DNA from: AC-43 sp963728855
GTDB lineage: Bacteria > Actinomycetota > Actinomycetes > Mycobacteriales > Micromonosporaceae
Length of the DNA: 64,000 nucleotides
NCBI GenBank assembly: GCA_963728855.1
Contig: CAVSLN010000004.1
Span: forward strand, 248,001-312,000
Reading direction: 5' to 3'
Part shown: positions 23,475 to 31,878 of the stretch, one piece after another
How the letters are laid out: each line of letters begins with the position of its first letter
Numbering within the stretch: position 1 is the first letter of the stretch
Notes under the pieces: model-generated
What the model saw: only the letters and a program-made list of their open reading frames with translations
Told to the model about the DNA's origin: nothing
Database searches by the model: none
Program-made: the position numbers and the translations under genes

Positions 23475-25724
23475 ATGGACGGACGCGCGGTCGAGGTCAT
23501 CCACGGCGTACGGATCCCCGTCGGTGACTCCGGTGGCACGCTGGGCGCGGACCTGTTCCTTCCGCGCGACGCCGGGCCGGTACCGGCCCTCGTCACCATG
23601 CACCCGTACCGCAACGACGCGCTCGGCGGGGCCGGCTGCTGGGAGTCCCTGCACTGGTTCGCGAGCCACGGGTACGGGTGCGTCCTCGTGGACTTCCACG
23701 GGCTCGGCTCATCCGACGGCCGGGCCCGCCCGCCGTTTCACCCCGCCGAAGGCGAGGACGGCGCCGCCGTGGTGCACTGGGCGGCCGGACAGCCGTGGTG
23801 CTCCGGCACCGTGGGGATGTGGGGCTTCTCGTACGGTGCGGCGGTCGCGCTGCGTACCGCCAGCCTCCGTCCCGCGCCGCTCAAGGCGATCACGTGCGTC
23901 ATGGGACTGGCCGACCCGGAGCGCGACTTCATCCACCCCGCCGGTGCTCGTGGCTGCCTCGCCCCGCTCGGCGTCTGGGGCCTCGGTACCCTGGCCAACC
24001 AACTGCTTCCGCCGCTGCGGGACTACCACGACCCGAGCGAGCAGCGGCGTTGGCACGACCGCGCCGCCAACGCCGAGCCCTACCTCGTCGACCTCTACCG
24101 GCACCCGCCCGCCCACCCCGTGTGGCGGTCGCGGGCCATCGACGCGGGCCGCGTCACCACGCCCGCGCTGTGTATCGGCGGCTGGCGGGACGTGTTCTGC
24201 GGCGGCTCCGTGCGGGCGTACGAGCTGGTGAATGGGCCGGCGAAACTGGTCATGGGGCCGTGGACGCACACCCTTCCCCAGGACGCGCCGGTCGAGCCGA
24301 TGGACTTCCACACGCTCGCCTTACGGTGGTGGGACCGGTGGCTCGCGGGTACCCGCAACGGCGTGGAAGATGAGCCGCCGGTCACCGTCCACGTGCAGGG
24401 GCACGACGCGCACTGGCGCACTCTGGCGGCGTGGCCGCCGGTAGGAGAGTGCGCGACGTACGTCGCCACACCGGCTGGGGCACTGGACCAGGAACGGCCC
24501 GCCGGCGACGGGGAGGCCAGCGGCGCCGGGAAAGCCAGCGGCACCGGGGAGGTCAGCGGCGCCGGGGGGGTCAGCGCGACCGTACCGCGTGACCCGACGA
24601 CCGGTACCCGCAGCGGCCTGTGGGGGATCCCGACCGGTGGCTTCGGGCTGCCGTTGGACCAGCACGACGACGACCTGCGCGGGGTAACCTTCACCGGACC
24701 GTCGCTCGGGGACGGGCTGCTGCTGATGGGCCGCCCGTCGGCGACGGTCACCCTCCCCGCGCCCGCGGACCCGGCACGGCTGGTCGTCAAACTTACCGAT
24801 GTCGATCCGGATGGTCGGTCGACGCTGATCTGCGGCGGAGTGCTCGACGGTGCACCCGGCGGTGAGCCCGGGGCGGCGACGGACCGGCGGGTGGTGTTGG
24901 ATCCGACCTGCTACCGCCTCCCGCCGGGACACCGGATCCGGGTCACCGTCAGCGACAGTGCTTTTCCGCGGCTGTGGCCGGTACTGGACGGTGGTGGCTC
25001 CCCGCTCACCGTCAGCGGCCTGACGCTGTCCTTACCCGTGGTGCCGCAGGACCGTGGCGACCGCGTGGTGGTCGCGGCGGTCCCGGCCCGTGACGCAGAG
25101 GCTTCATGGGTACGGGAGGAGCCGCGGTGGGAGATCCATCGCGACCCGCTGCGCAACCGGGTCGCCGTGGTGGTGGGTGACGACCTTCGCGCGGTCATTC
25201 CGTCGAGCGGGGTGGTGCTGACCCAGGACACTCAGCTCCAGGCCACCGTCCAGAATGATGCTCCGGCCGCGGCCAGGATCCGGGGCGAGTCAACGGTGAC
25301 CGTCCAGCTGACCACCGGTGAGGAGGTGGTCGCCCGCGTCGAGGTGCTGTTGCATCACGAGGCCGCGACCGCGACCGGACAGGTCACCGTCGACGGTGTC
25401 ACCGTCGTCTGTCGCGAGTGGACGGTCATCGCGTCCGGCCCCGAAGACGACGAGAGCAGCCACGGCCAGCGCGAGCGCACCGAGCCGGAAGATGCCGTGG
25501 TAACCCGCGACGAGCGCGTCGGCACCGGACAGCCCTTGGGCGGCCGACTGGCTCGCGGCCACCGAGGTGAGCACCAGCAGGCCGACACCGCCGCCCAACT
25601 GGCCGGCGGTCTGGTACACGGCCGAGGCCAGCCCGTGGCGGCGCGGGACGGCGGTGGCCCGGGCGCTGACGGGGACCGACTGGAGGCCGAACCCCACCGC
25701 GACGACCAGCAGCACCGCCATTAG
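23475..25724 (+). CDS. CocE/NonD (peptidase S15) hydrolase with an antisense-derived C-terminal tail
   Basis: A 749-residue product. The N-terminal catalytic domain has PALVTMHPYRND, CVLVDFHGLGSSDG, the nucleophile elbow GMWGFSYGAA, TPALCIGGWRDVF and LVMGPWTHTLPQ; the galactose-binding-like domain ends at TVDGVTVVCREWTVIA. Homology to the family stops at about 25435. The last 90 or so residues are an unrelated charged tail that is the antisense of the neighbouring MFS gene, so the original stop codon seems lost. It is downstream of LacI in the importer operon and resembles the hydrolase at 14453. It includes an 18-bp minisatellite and two TTA Leu codons (24321, 25032). The predicted role is intracellular cleavage of the imported ester or peptide. 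Confidence 0.85.
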   Translation: MDGRAVEVIHGVRIPVGDSGGTLGADLFLPRDAGPVPALVTMHPYRNDALGGAGCWESLHWFASHGYGCVLVDFHGLGSSDGRARPPFHPAEGEDGAAVVHWAAGQPWCSGTVGMWGFSYGAAVALRTASLRPAPLKAITCVMGLADPERDFIHPAGARGCLAPLGVWGLGTLANQLLPPLRDYHDPSEQRRWHDRAANAEPYLVDLYRHPPAHPVWRSRAIDAGRVTTPALCIGGWRDVFCGGSVRAYELVNGPAKLVMGPWTHTLPQDAPVEPMDFHTLALRWWDRWLAGTRNGVEDEPPVTVHVQGHDAHWRTLAAWPPVGECATYVATPAGALDQERPAGDGEASGAGKASGTGEVSGAGGVSATVPRDPTTGTRSGLWGIPTGGFGLPLDQHDDDLRGVTFTGPSLGDGLLLMGRPSATVTLPAPADPARLVVKLTDVDPDGRSTLICGGVLDGAPGGEPGAATDRRVVLDPTCYRLPPGHRIRVTVSDSAFPRLWPVLDGGGSPLTVSGLTLSLPVVPQDRGDRVVVAAVPARDAEASWVREEPRWEIHRDPLRNRVAVVVGDDLRAVIPSSGVVLTQDTQLQATVQNDAPAAARIRGESTVTVQLTTGEEVVARVEVLLHHEAATATGQVTVDGVTVVCREWTVIASGPEDDESSHGQRERTEPEDAVVTRDERVGTGQPLGGRLARGHRGEHQQADTAAQLAGGLVHGRGQPVAARDGGGPGADGDRLEAEPHRDDQQHRH
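24504..24575 (+). repeat. 18-bp coding minisatellite in the S15 hydrolase
   Basis: Four 18-base units encode GDGEAS, GAGKAS, GTGEVS and GAGGVS, forming a Gly/Ser/charged linker between the catalytic and C-terminal domains. Confidence 0.7.
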
Positions 25725-26705
25725 CGCCGGCAGCGACACCCGGGGCGGAGTCAGCGCCAACAGCAGCGCCCCGACGGCCGCGACGGCCAGGCCCGTCACG
25801 GCGACCCATCGTTCCCGGGTACGCCGGGCCAGTGCCGGGGCGAGCACCGCGCCCACCACGATGCCGACGCTGAGCGGAAGCAGCGCGACACCGGCCCACA
25901 GCGGATCGAGCCTGAGCACCTCCTGTACCCAGAGGGTGCAGGCATAGCCCGCACCCACCATGGCGGCCGAGGCCAGTGCCAGCGCGGTACACGCCGCCGC
26001 CACCCGTGCGGTGGGGAACACCCGCGCCGGCCCGCCATCGGGGGCGTCGCCCGCGGTGTGGCGGGTCTCGCGGGCGTTGCCGGTTCCGCGGGCGTTGCCG
26101 GCCAGACCGTGCCGGGTGCCCGCCGACCCGGGCAGCCAACGGGCACCGGCCACCGCCGAGGCGAGGCACAGCAGGGCGGGCAGCCAGAACACCGATGGCC
26201 AACCGAGCGCCGCGGTCAGCGCGCCACCGATGACCGGCCCGAGGGCCACCGCGGCGGCGCCTGCTCCGCTCCACACGGCGAGCGCCCGGGCTCGCGGACC
26301 GCTCGCCGTGACCGTCGAGGTCACCACCGCCAGCGCCGCCGGACAGAAGAGCGCCCCGCCGATACCCTGCACCACCCGTCCGGCGAACAGCTGCGGCCCC
26401 GTGCCGGCCAGCGCCGCGCCGAGCGACCCGAGCGCGAACAACAGGGTTCCCCCGACGAAGAGCCGGCGTGGTCCGAGCCGGTCGGCGGCCAGCCCACCCA
26501 GTAGGAGGCAGCCGCCGAAGGCCAGGCTGTAGCTGTTGACCGCCCAGGGCAGGTCGGCTACCGGGATACGCAGCGCGGAGCTGAGGGTGGGCAGCGCGAT
26601 GTTGATGATCGTCGCGTCGGCGATGACGATGAAGTTGGCGAGCGAGGCGATCACCACGGCCGGGTGGAGGACGGGTACGGCCCGGGCCGGCGCGAGCTGT
26701 GTCAT
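25290..26705 (-). CDS. MFS transporter (DHA2-like exporter) of the NRPS-like operon
   Basis: A 471-residue protein read leftward with 12-14 hydrophobic segments. Motif regions include NFIVIADATIINIALPTL, LLLGGLAADRLGPRRLF and GRVVQGIGGALFCPAALAVV, typical of EmrB/QacA-type drug exporters. A Gly/Asn/Arg-rich loop lies near residues 195-215. It is the last gene of the operon and shares an ATGA overlap with the upstream condensation gene, which suggests export of the operon's product. Homology ends near ALVVFGAGRDD; the last 50 residues are antisense to the S15 hydrolase gene, the mirror image of that gene's aberrant tail. Confidence 0.85.
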   Translation of the reverse strand: MTQLAPARAVPVLHPAVVIASLANFIVIADATIINIALPTLSSALRIPVADLPWAVNSYSLAFGGCLLLGGLAADRLGPRRLFVGGTLLFALGSLGAALAGTGPQLFAGRVVQGIGGALFCPAALAVVTSTVTASGPRARALAVWSGAGAAAVALGPVIGGALTAALGWPSVFWLPALLCLASAVAGARWLPGSAGTRHGLAGNARGTGNARETRHTAGDAPDGGPARVFPTARVAAACTALALASAAMVGAGYACTLWVQEVLRLDPLWAGVALLPLSVGIVVGAVLAPALARRTRERWVAVTGLAVAAVGALLLALTPPRVSLPALMAVLLVVAVGFGLQSVPVSARATAVPRRHGLASAVYQTAGQLGGGVGLLVLTSVAASQSAAQGLSGADALVAGYHGIFRLGALALAVAALVVFGAGRDDRPLATDDGDTVDGDLSGRGRGLVMQQHLDAGDHLLTGGQLDGHR

Positions 26706-28048
26706 GCGGTACCCCTGGACCGGGGCAGCGGCTGGCCCTGGCCGGCGAAGGCGACGTGCTCCAGCATGCCGGCGAGGTCGTCGGCCACCCCCTGCAGCGC
26801 TGCCGGCGGGTAGAGGCCGTCGTGCCCGCAGACCTCACCGGCGAGCCGTCCGTCCGGCTGGCGCCGCAGGATGTACGACAGCGGCAGTACCTCCGGATGG
26901 TCCTCGGTGTGCGGGGGCGCCAACCGGACCGGGTCGATGGCGCGGGGCGCGATCCGCAGGCTGCTCTCGGGCAGCCCGACGGTGGCTTCCTTGGCTGACG
27001 CGCTGGGCAGGTAGTTGTACCTCGTGTCGAAGAGCCGTCCGCGACGCCCGCTCAGGTCCTCCGGTACGACCTGCCGGACCAGCCCCAGCGGCAGCTGCCG
27101 AGCGGTCGCGGCCCGGTACGCCTGGTGGACGCTGTCCAGCAGGGTGCCCACGGTGACGTCCCCGGACATGTCCACCCGGACCGGTACGTGGTCGAGCAGC
27201 GGACCGACGACGCGTTGGAGCTCGGGACGTTCCCGGCTGGCCCGGGTGACACCGACGAGGACGTCATCGCCCACGGCTTGCCGGCGCGCGGCGACGACCG
27301 ACGCGAGCAGGACCGTGTTGAGTCCCACTCCCTGTCGCTGCGCCACCCCGCGCAGCGCGCGGTTGGTGCGGTCCGGTACGTCGGGCAACGTACGGGAGAT
27401 GAACCGCCCCCCGACGCTCGGCAGGGTGCCGAGCGGCGGCAGTGCCCGCAGGTTCTCCCGCCACCACCGCTCGGCGTCCGGGTGCCGGTGGCTGCGCTCC
27501 CAGTGCGCGAAGTCGCCGATCTGCAACGGCAGTTCCGGCAGCCGGGGCGGCCGGCCCGCGGTCGCGGCCCGGTAGCACCGGACCAGCTCGTCGTGCAGGA
27601 CGCCGTGCGACCAGCCGTCGAAGATGAGGTGATGGATGAACATCGCCAGGACGTGGTGTCCCGGCTCCAGCCGGACCAGCAACGCGTGCCACAGCGGAGG
27701 CTTCTCCAGCTCCCGGGGGCGCTCCGCCTCTTCGACGATGCGCGCCTCCAGGTCGGCGATCGGCGTGACCGACCCGGACAGGTCGACCTGCTGCAGCTCG
27801 ACCGGCACCGAGGGCCATACGATCTGGTCGACGTCGGTCCCCCGGGTACGGAACGCCGTGCGTAGCGCGTCGTGCCGGCCGACCAGCTCGGCGAGCGCCT
27901 GGGTCAGCGCGTCGACGTCGAGCCCGCCGTGCAGGTCCCAGGTGAGTGGCGTGCTGTAGAAGGACCGGCCGTCCCGGCAGGCCAGCACCCAGTCGCGCTG
28001 GTAGTAGCTGGCCGGCAGCCGGACCGTGTTGGTGAGTGCCTGGGTCAT
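26702..28048 (-). CDS. Free-standing condensation-domain protein 1
   Basis: A 448-residue single-domain NRPS condensation protein. The catalytic HHxxxDG motif is present as HHLIFDG (residues 139-145). Other family segments are LVGRHDALRTAF, PPLWHALLVRLEPGHHVLAMFIHH, LPLQIGDFAHWERS and LFDTRYNYLP. Such domains join a carrier-bound acyl group to an amine or alcohol. It contains no adenylation or carrier domain and must act in trans with the carrier protein encoded upstream. It starts 1 base after the stop of condensation protein 2 and overlaps the MFS gene by 4 bases. GGAGAGG precedes the ATG. The intact motif suggests it is the catalytically active one of the pair. Confidence 0.9.
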   Translation of the reverse strand: MTQALTNTVRLPASYYQRDWVLACRDGRSFYSTPLTWDLHGGLDVDALTQALAELVGRHDALRTAFRTRGTDVDQIVWPSVPVELQQVDLSGSVTPIADLEARIVEEAERPRELEKPPLWHALLVRLEPGHHVLAMFIHHLIFDGWSHGVLHDELVRCYRAATAGRPPRLPELPLQIGDFAHWERSHRHPDAERWWRENLRALPPLGTLPSVGGRFISRTLPDVPDRTNRALRGVAQRQGVGLNTVLLASVVAARRQAVGDDVLVGVTRASRERPELQRVVGPLLDHVPVRVDMSGDVTVGTLLDSVHQAYRAATARQLPLGLVRQVVPEDLSGRRGRLFDTRYNYLPSASAKEATVGLPESSLRIAPRAIDPVRLAPPHTEDHPEVLPLSYILRRQPDGRLAGEVCGHDGLYPPAALQGVADDLAGMLEHVAFAGQGQPLPRSRGTA

Positions 28049-28049
28049 G

Positions 28050-29366
28050 TCACACCTCTCCGTACGCGTGGCGGGGGATGGGCTTGTGCACCCGGAGATC
28101 CGGGTCTTCGGCGGCGGCGGTCAGCAGGGCGCAGAACCGCTGCCCGAGCGCGGTCACCTCGTCGACGCTGTGCACGTACGAGTCGCCTTCGATCTCGCCG
28201 GCCAGCCCCCGGGCGTCGATGCGCGGCCGGTACGCCAGCGTCGCGTCACCCAGCCACCATGGTTCGGCGCGGCGCTTCGTGATGCCGTACGGCAGGTCCG
28301 CGACCGGTGCGGCGACCCGCGATCCGGCCGACGGCGGGAGGAAGTTGAGGTTGACCGCGAACACGGGTGGCGCCTGCCGGCCGAGCAGCGGCAGGAGCAG
28401 CCCCAGGGGCACCCGGTTGTCGTACGCGTCGATCAACGCCTCGCGTACCCGGTGCAGCAGCTCCCGGAACGTCGGCCGGCCCCGTACGTCGACGACGAGC
28501 GGCAGCTGGTCGGCCAGGCAGCCGACGACCGACCGCAGCTGCGGGTGGTCACGGTTGCTGATGGTCAGGCCGATCGCCAACCGGTCGGCGGCGGCACCCT
28601 CGATGTGGGCCGCGACCACCCCGGTTGCCAGCACGGTCGTCAACGTGGTGCGTTGAGCGGTTGCCAGCCGTCCCAGCGCATCGACCGTGTGGGCGGGCAG
28701 GCGGGGCAGCGCCGGGCGGACGGTACCGTGCCGGGTGCCGGACGGGTACCCGATGGCGAGCCGGTCGTCGACCGAGCGCAGGGTGTCCGTCCAGTACCGC
28801 CGGCGCGGCTCGGTGAGCGTCAGGGCGCGCTCCTGCTCGGCGAACTGCCCGAGGTGCGGTACGGGTCCGGGCAGCGTCTCGCCGCGTACCAGCCGCCCGG
28901 CCTCGTCGGCGAGTACCTGGCTGGAGACCAGGTCGCCGATCGCGTGGTGGAGCCAGATCATCAGTACCTGCTCGCCCGGCCCGAAGCGGTGCAGCTCCGC
29001 CCGTACCAGCGGCTCGCCGAAGAACGCGAACGGGCGCTCGGAGCCGGCGAGCAGCAGACGCGGTAGCAGCTCCCGGACGGTACCGCCGTGTTCGGTGACC
29101 GTCGGGCACAGCTCCGCGGCGGGCAGGACGTGCTGGGTGACGCCGGTCGAGCCTCGGGAGAGCATGGTGCGCAGGGCGCCGTGCCTCGCCACGAGGGTGT
29201 CGAGGACCCGTTGCACCTGGGCCAGCTCCACGGATGGACGGATCGGCACTACGGCCGGGACGTTGATCGCCGACTCGCGGCCGGATGCCACCAACGACTC
29301 CTGGGCGTAGGACAGTGGATGGGTGGTGCCTTCCGCCACCGCGGTGGCGACATGGTGGGTCTGCAT
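28050..29366 (-). CDS. Free-standing condensation-domain protein 2, altered active-site motif
   Basis: A 438-residue condensation-domain protein. The motif reads HHAIGDL (residues 140-146), keeping both His and the Asp but with Leu in place of the final Gly. Family segments include LSYAQESLV, LVARHGALRTML, FAFFGEPLVRAELHRFGPGEQVLMIWLHH and TNLNFLPPS-like VFAVNLNFLPPS. The frame opens further upstream, but ATG 29366 with AAGGAG 5-6 bases ahead is the likely start. It could be a condensation, ester-forming or structural partner. It is the middle gene of the A-PCP, C, C, MFS operon. Confidence 0.88.
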   Translation of the reverse strand: MQTHHVATAVAEGTTHPLSYAQESLVASGRESAINVPAVVPIRPSVELAQVQRVLDTLVARHGALRTMLSRGSTGVTQHVLPAAELCPTVTEHGGTVRELLPRLLLAGSERPFAFFGEPLVRAELHRFGPGEQVLMIWLHHAIGDLVSSQVLADEAGRLVRGETLPGPVPHLGQFAEQERALTLTEPRRRYWTDTLRSVDDRLAIGYPSGTRHGTVRPALPRLPAHTVDALGRLATAQRTTLTTVLATGVVAAHIEGAAADRLAIGLTISNRDHPQLRSVVGCLADQLPLVVDVRGRPTFRELLHRVREALIDAYDNRVPLGLLLPLLGRQAPPVFAVNLNFLPPSAGSRVAAPVADLPYGITKRRAEPWWLGDATLAYRPRIDARGLAGEIEGDSYVHSVDEVTALGQRFCALLTAAAEDPDLRVHKPIPRHAYGEV

Positions 29367-29388
29367 GGCTGCTCCTTTGTGGTGTGTG

Positions 29389-31182
29389 TCAGAAGAACGA
29401 GACGGCCTCGCGGGTGACCGGTCCCATCTCCCCGGAGACCTCGACCACCTCGTCCGCGACGCTCGGGGCCTCGTCAACCCGGCGGGCCAGTGCGCGCAGG
29501 CTGGTGGTGTCGAGGATGTCGCGGACGGTCAGCCGCTTCGTCAACCGCTCGCCCACCTGCGTGACGACCTCCATGGCCGTCAGAGACGACCCGCCGAGCT
29601 GGAGGAAGTCATCAGTAGCCGAGACCACGTCGAGGTCGAGCGTCAGCGCCCACAACTGCGCCAGCAGCTCCTCGGTCGGTGTGGCCGGTGCCTCGAAGCG
29701 CCGGCCGCCGGAGTCGCCGTCCAGGTCCTTGCGCAGTTGCTTCTTGTCCACCTTCCCGAGCAGGTTGCGGGGCAGGTCGTCGACGACGACGATCCGGTGC
29801 GGCGCCGCCGGGCCCTGGCGTTCCTGAAGAAACGCCATGAGTGCCTCGACGTCGGTTCCGGGCCGGGCGCGGACCGCCGCCATCACACACTCGGTCAGCA
29901 CCGGGTGCGGCACACCGCACACCGCCGCCTCGACGACACCCGGGTACTCCATGATGGTCGCCTCGACGTCGAGACTCGACACGTTCAGGCCACCGGTGTT
30001 GATCAGGTCGGGGTTGCGGTCGACCAGGTAGAAGTAGCCGTCCTCGTCGACCAGCCCGACGTCACCGGTACGCGTCCAGCCGTCGCTGAGAAAGACCTCC
30101 GAGATCGTGCCCTCGCCGTCGTAGCGCCGCTGGGGAGCATCGCCACGCAGCTGGACGTCGCCCGGCGTACCGGGCGCCACGGCCAGCCCGTCCGCGTCCA
30201 CGATGCGTACCTGCGAGCCGCGCGCCGGCCGGCCGAGCGACTTGGGGCGGTCCCGGTCGTAGTCGGTGGCCAGCCGCCGGGGCCAGCACTCCGTCGTCGA
30301 GTACACGTTGCGGATCCTGGCCTCCGGGAAGAGCTGGGCGAGCGCCTCCAGCGTGGCCGGGTGGATCGGCGCGCTGGTGGTGCGCACCTGGCGTACCGAG
30401 CCGAGGTCGTACGCCCCGGTGGCGCCGGCGTTGACCAGGGCGATGGCCATCGCCGGTACCAGCACGACATCGGTCGGCCGGTGCTCCCCGATGGCCGCCA
30501 GGAACTCACCAGGCAGGAACCTCGGCAGAGTCACCGTCCGATGTGGACTGTTGCCCAACGGTTGCACGAGGAGTCCCTGCCCGACCGTCGTGCCGGGCGG
30601 CAGCGCATGCAGGGCAGTGGTGGGTGCCGTGGCAGGCCGCCCCGTCAACAACGCGTACAGGAGGTTCTCCTGCGTCGCGACGACACCCTTCGGTACCCCG
30701 GTCGTGCCCGAGGTGTAGATGATCTCGGCGTCACTCTGGGGGGTTCCGGCAGTCTCGACCGGTCCGCCCGCCTGGCCGGACGCCAGATCGTCGATGAGGT
30801 GGTGACGCGCTCCGGGCACCGGCGCGTCGGTAGCACCGATGACGCAGACGGCCCGGGAGGCCGCGTACGCCGTGGCGATCCGCTCCATGCCGCTCGACCG
30901 CGACATGGGTACGGCCACGGCGCCGACCGTGAGCACCGCCGCCCACGCGACCGCGTAGTCGACCCAGTCCGCGTTCGAGCAGATCAGCAGGGCCCGGTCG
31001 CCGGCGCGGACCCCGTTGTCCAGCAGGCCCCGCGCGGCGGCCCGTGACCTTTCCTCCCACCCGGCGAACGTCAGGTCCTCCCCGCCGGCGACGCTGTGGG
31101 CGATGTCGTGCGGCCGCTGCGCCGCGCGCAGCCGAAGCTGTGCCGGAACTGTCCACAGGGTACGGTCTCCGTGCGCACTCAT
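29389..31182 (-). CDS. Adenylation-carrier protein (AMP-dependent ligase with C-terminal PCP)
   Basis: A 597-residue two-domain protein. The adenylation domain shows core A3 YTSGTTGVPKG, A5 NVYSTTECW, A7 TRTGDVGLVDEDGYFYLVDR and A10 LPRNLLGKVDKKQL. The A8 region GGLNVSSLDVEATIMEYPGV resembles acyl-CoA ligases more than amino-acid-activating domains, so the substrate may be a non-amino carboxylic acid. The carrier domain has DDFLQLGGSSLTAMEV with the phosphopantetheine Ser near residue 533. ATG 31182 is preferred: GAGGA lies 6 bases upstream, whereas it abuts the first ATG 31188. It heads a four-gene operon with two condensation proteins and an exporter; no thioesterase is visible. Confidence 0.9.
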   Translation of the reverse strand: MSAHGDRTLWTVPAQLRLRAAQRPHDIAHSVAGGEDLTFAGWEERSRAAARGLLDNGVRAGDRALLICSNADWVDYAVAWAAVLTVGAVAVPMSRSSGMERIATAYAASRAVCVIGATDAPVPGARHHLIDDLASGQAGGPVETAGTPQSDAEIIYTSGTTGVPKGVVATQENLLYALLTGRPATAPTTALHALPPGTTVGQGLLVQPLGNSPHRTVTLPRFLPGEFLAAIGEHRPTDVVLVPAMAIALVNAGATGAYDLGSVRQVRTTSAPIHPATLEALAQLFPEARIRNVYSTTECWPRRLATDYDRDRPKSLGRPARGSQVRIVDADGLAVAPGTPGDVQLRGDAPQRRYDGEGTISEVFLSDGWTRTGDVGLVDEDGYFYLVDRNPDLINTGGLNVSSLDVEATIMEYPGVVEAAVCGVPHPVLTECVMAAVRARPGTDVEALMAFLQERQGPAAPHRIVVVDDLPRNLLGKVDKKQLRKDLDGDSGGRRFEAPATPTEELLAQLWALTLDLDVVSATDDFLQLGGSSLTAMEVVTQVGERLTKRLTVRDILDTTSLRALARRVDEAPSVADEVVEVSGEMGPVTREAVSFF

Positions 31183-31670
31183 ATTCATTCCTCACGATTG
31201 AATTGGCCGTCAGTCGGCATGCCGACTCCAGCCGCCGATAATGCTCGGGTACGCGGTTCGGCAGATCGGGTCCCGTCAGCTCTGACGTTTCTCGGCCCAT
31301 GCCACGCAGGTCCTCATTGACGCTGCGCTGACCGGGGTCAGGCGATCTGTACGGGCGTACTCCTCCGTGTCGCATGTCGAAATGCGCGGCGCATCGGCGT
31401 CGATGCTAGGGGTGCCGCTCCCGCACCATCAATCCCCTCAGTGCGCCGTCACTATCCAGCTTTCGTCAATCTCGTCGACGTCGTTAGATGCTCGTTAAGC
31501 GGCCTTTACGGCTCTGTCATCTAGTAAACAACGCGGTATGACGGGAAGGGATTGTGATTGCTCTGCTTCAATATCCGGACCTGTTTATCACTGTTCCGCG
31601 CGTCGCCCCGGCGGTTCGGTACGGGCGGTGGCGGGCGTGTGCTCGTCCTCGGGCCGGCTAGGGTTGTGAC
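31183..31670. other. Divergent intergenic region of the NRPS-like operon
   Basis: About 490 bases, markedly A/T-richer around 31430-31600 than the coding DNA on both sides. No ORF has normal codon bias. A TAGGGT at 31660-31665 stands 5 bases before the GTG of the truncated regulator at 31671 and looks like a leaderless -10 box. The promoter of the leftward operon must lie here but I cannot pick it out confidently. Confidence 0.5.
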
Positions 31671-31777
31671 GTGATCCGTATCCACTTCGACGAGCGACGC
31701 TGGCCCGCACCCGGATCGCGATCAGCCCGCTCAACGAGGCGGTCGGCGGACTCTACGTACTGGACCCGGGAAGCTGA
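31671..31777 (+). pseudogene. Remnant N-terminus of an ArsR-like HTH regulator
   Basis: GTG 31671 starts VIRIHFDE, then the frame breaks by loss of about one base near 31695 and continues as ATLARTRIAISPLNEAVGGLYVLDPGS before a TGA. This pattern (IRIxF.. LARTR.AISPL.E.V.SL..L.DP) is the N-terminal domain found in ArsR/DUF5937-type regulators. Only about 36 codons survive, so no DNA-binding domain remains. A leaderless-type -10 box is retained just upstream. Confidence 0.55.
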
Positions 31778-31878
31778 GCGGGTGCCGTGGCCGTACAACG
31801 GGCGGGCTGTACGGCCGGTACTCCGGGCACACCGAACCTATCGTTGTCGCATCGTCCCCGAGCTATGCGGAGCGTCCT

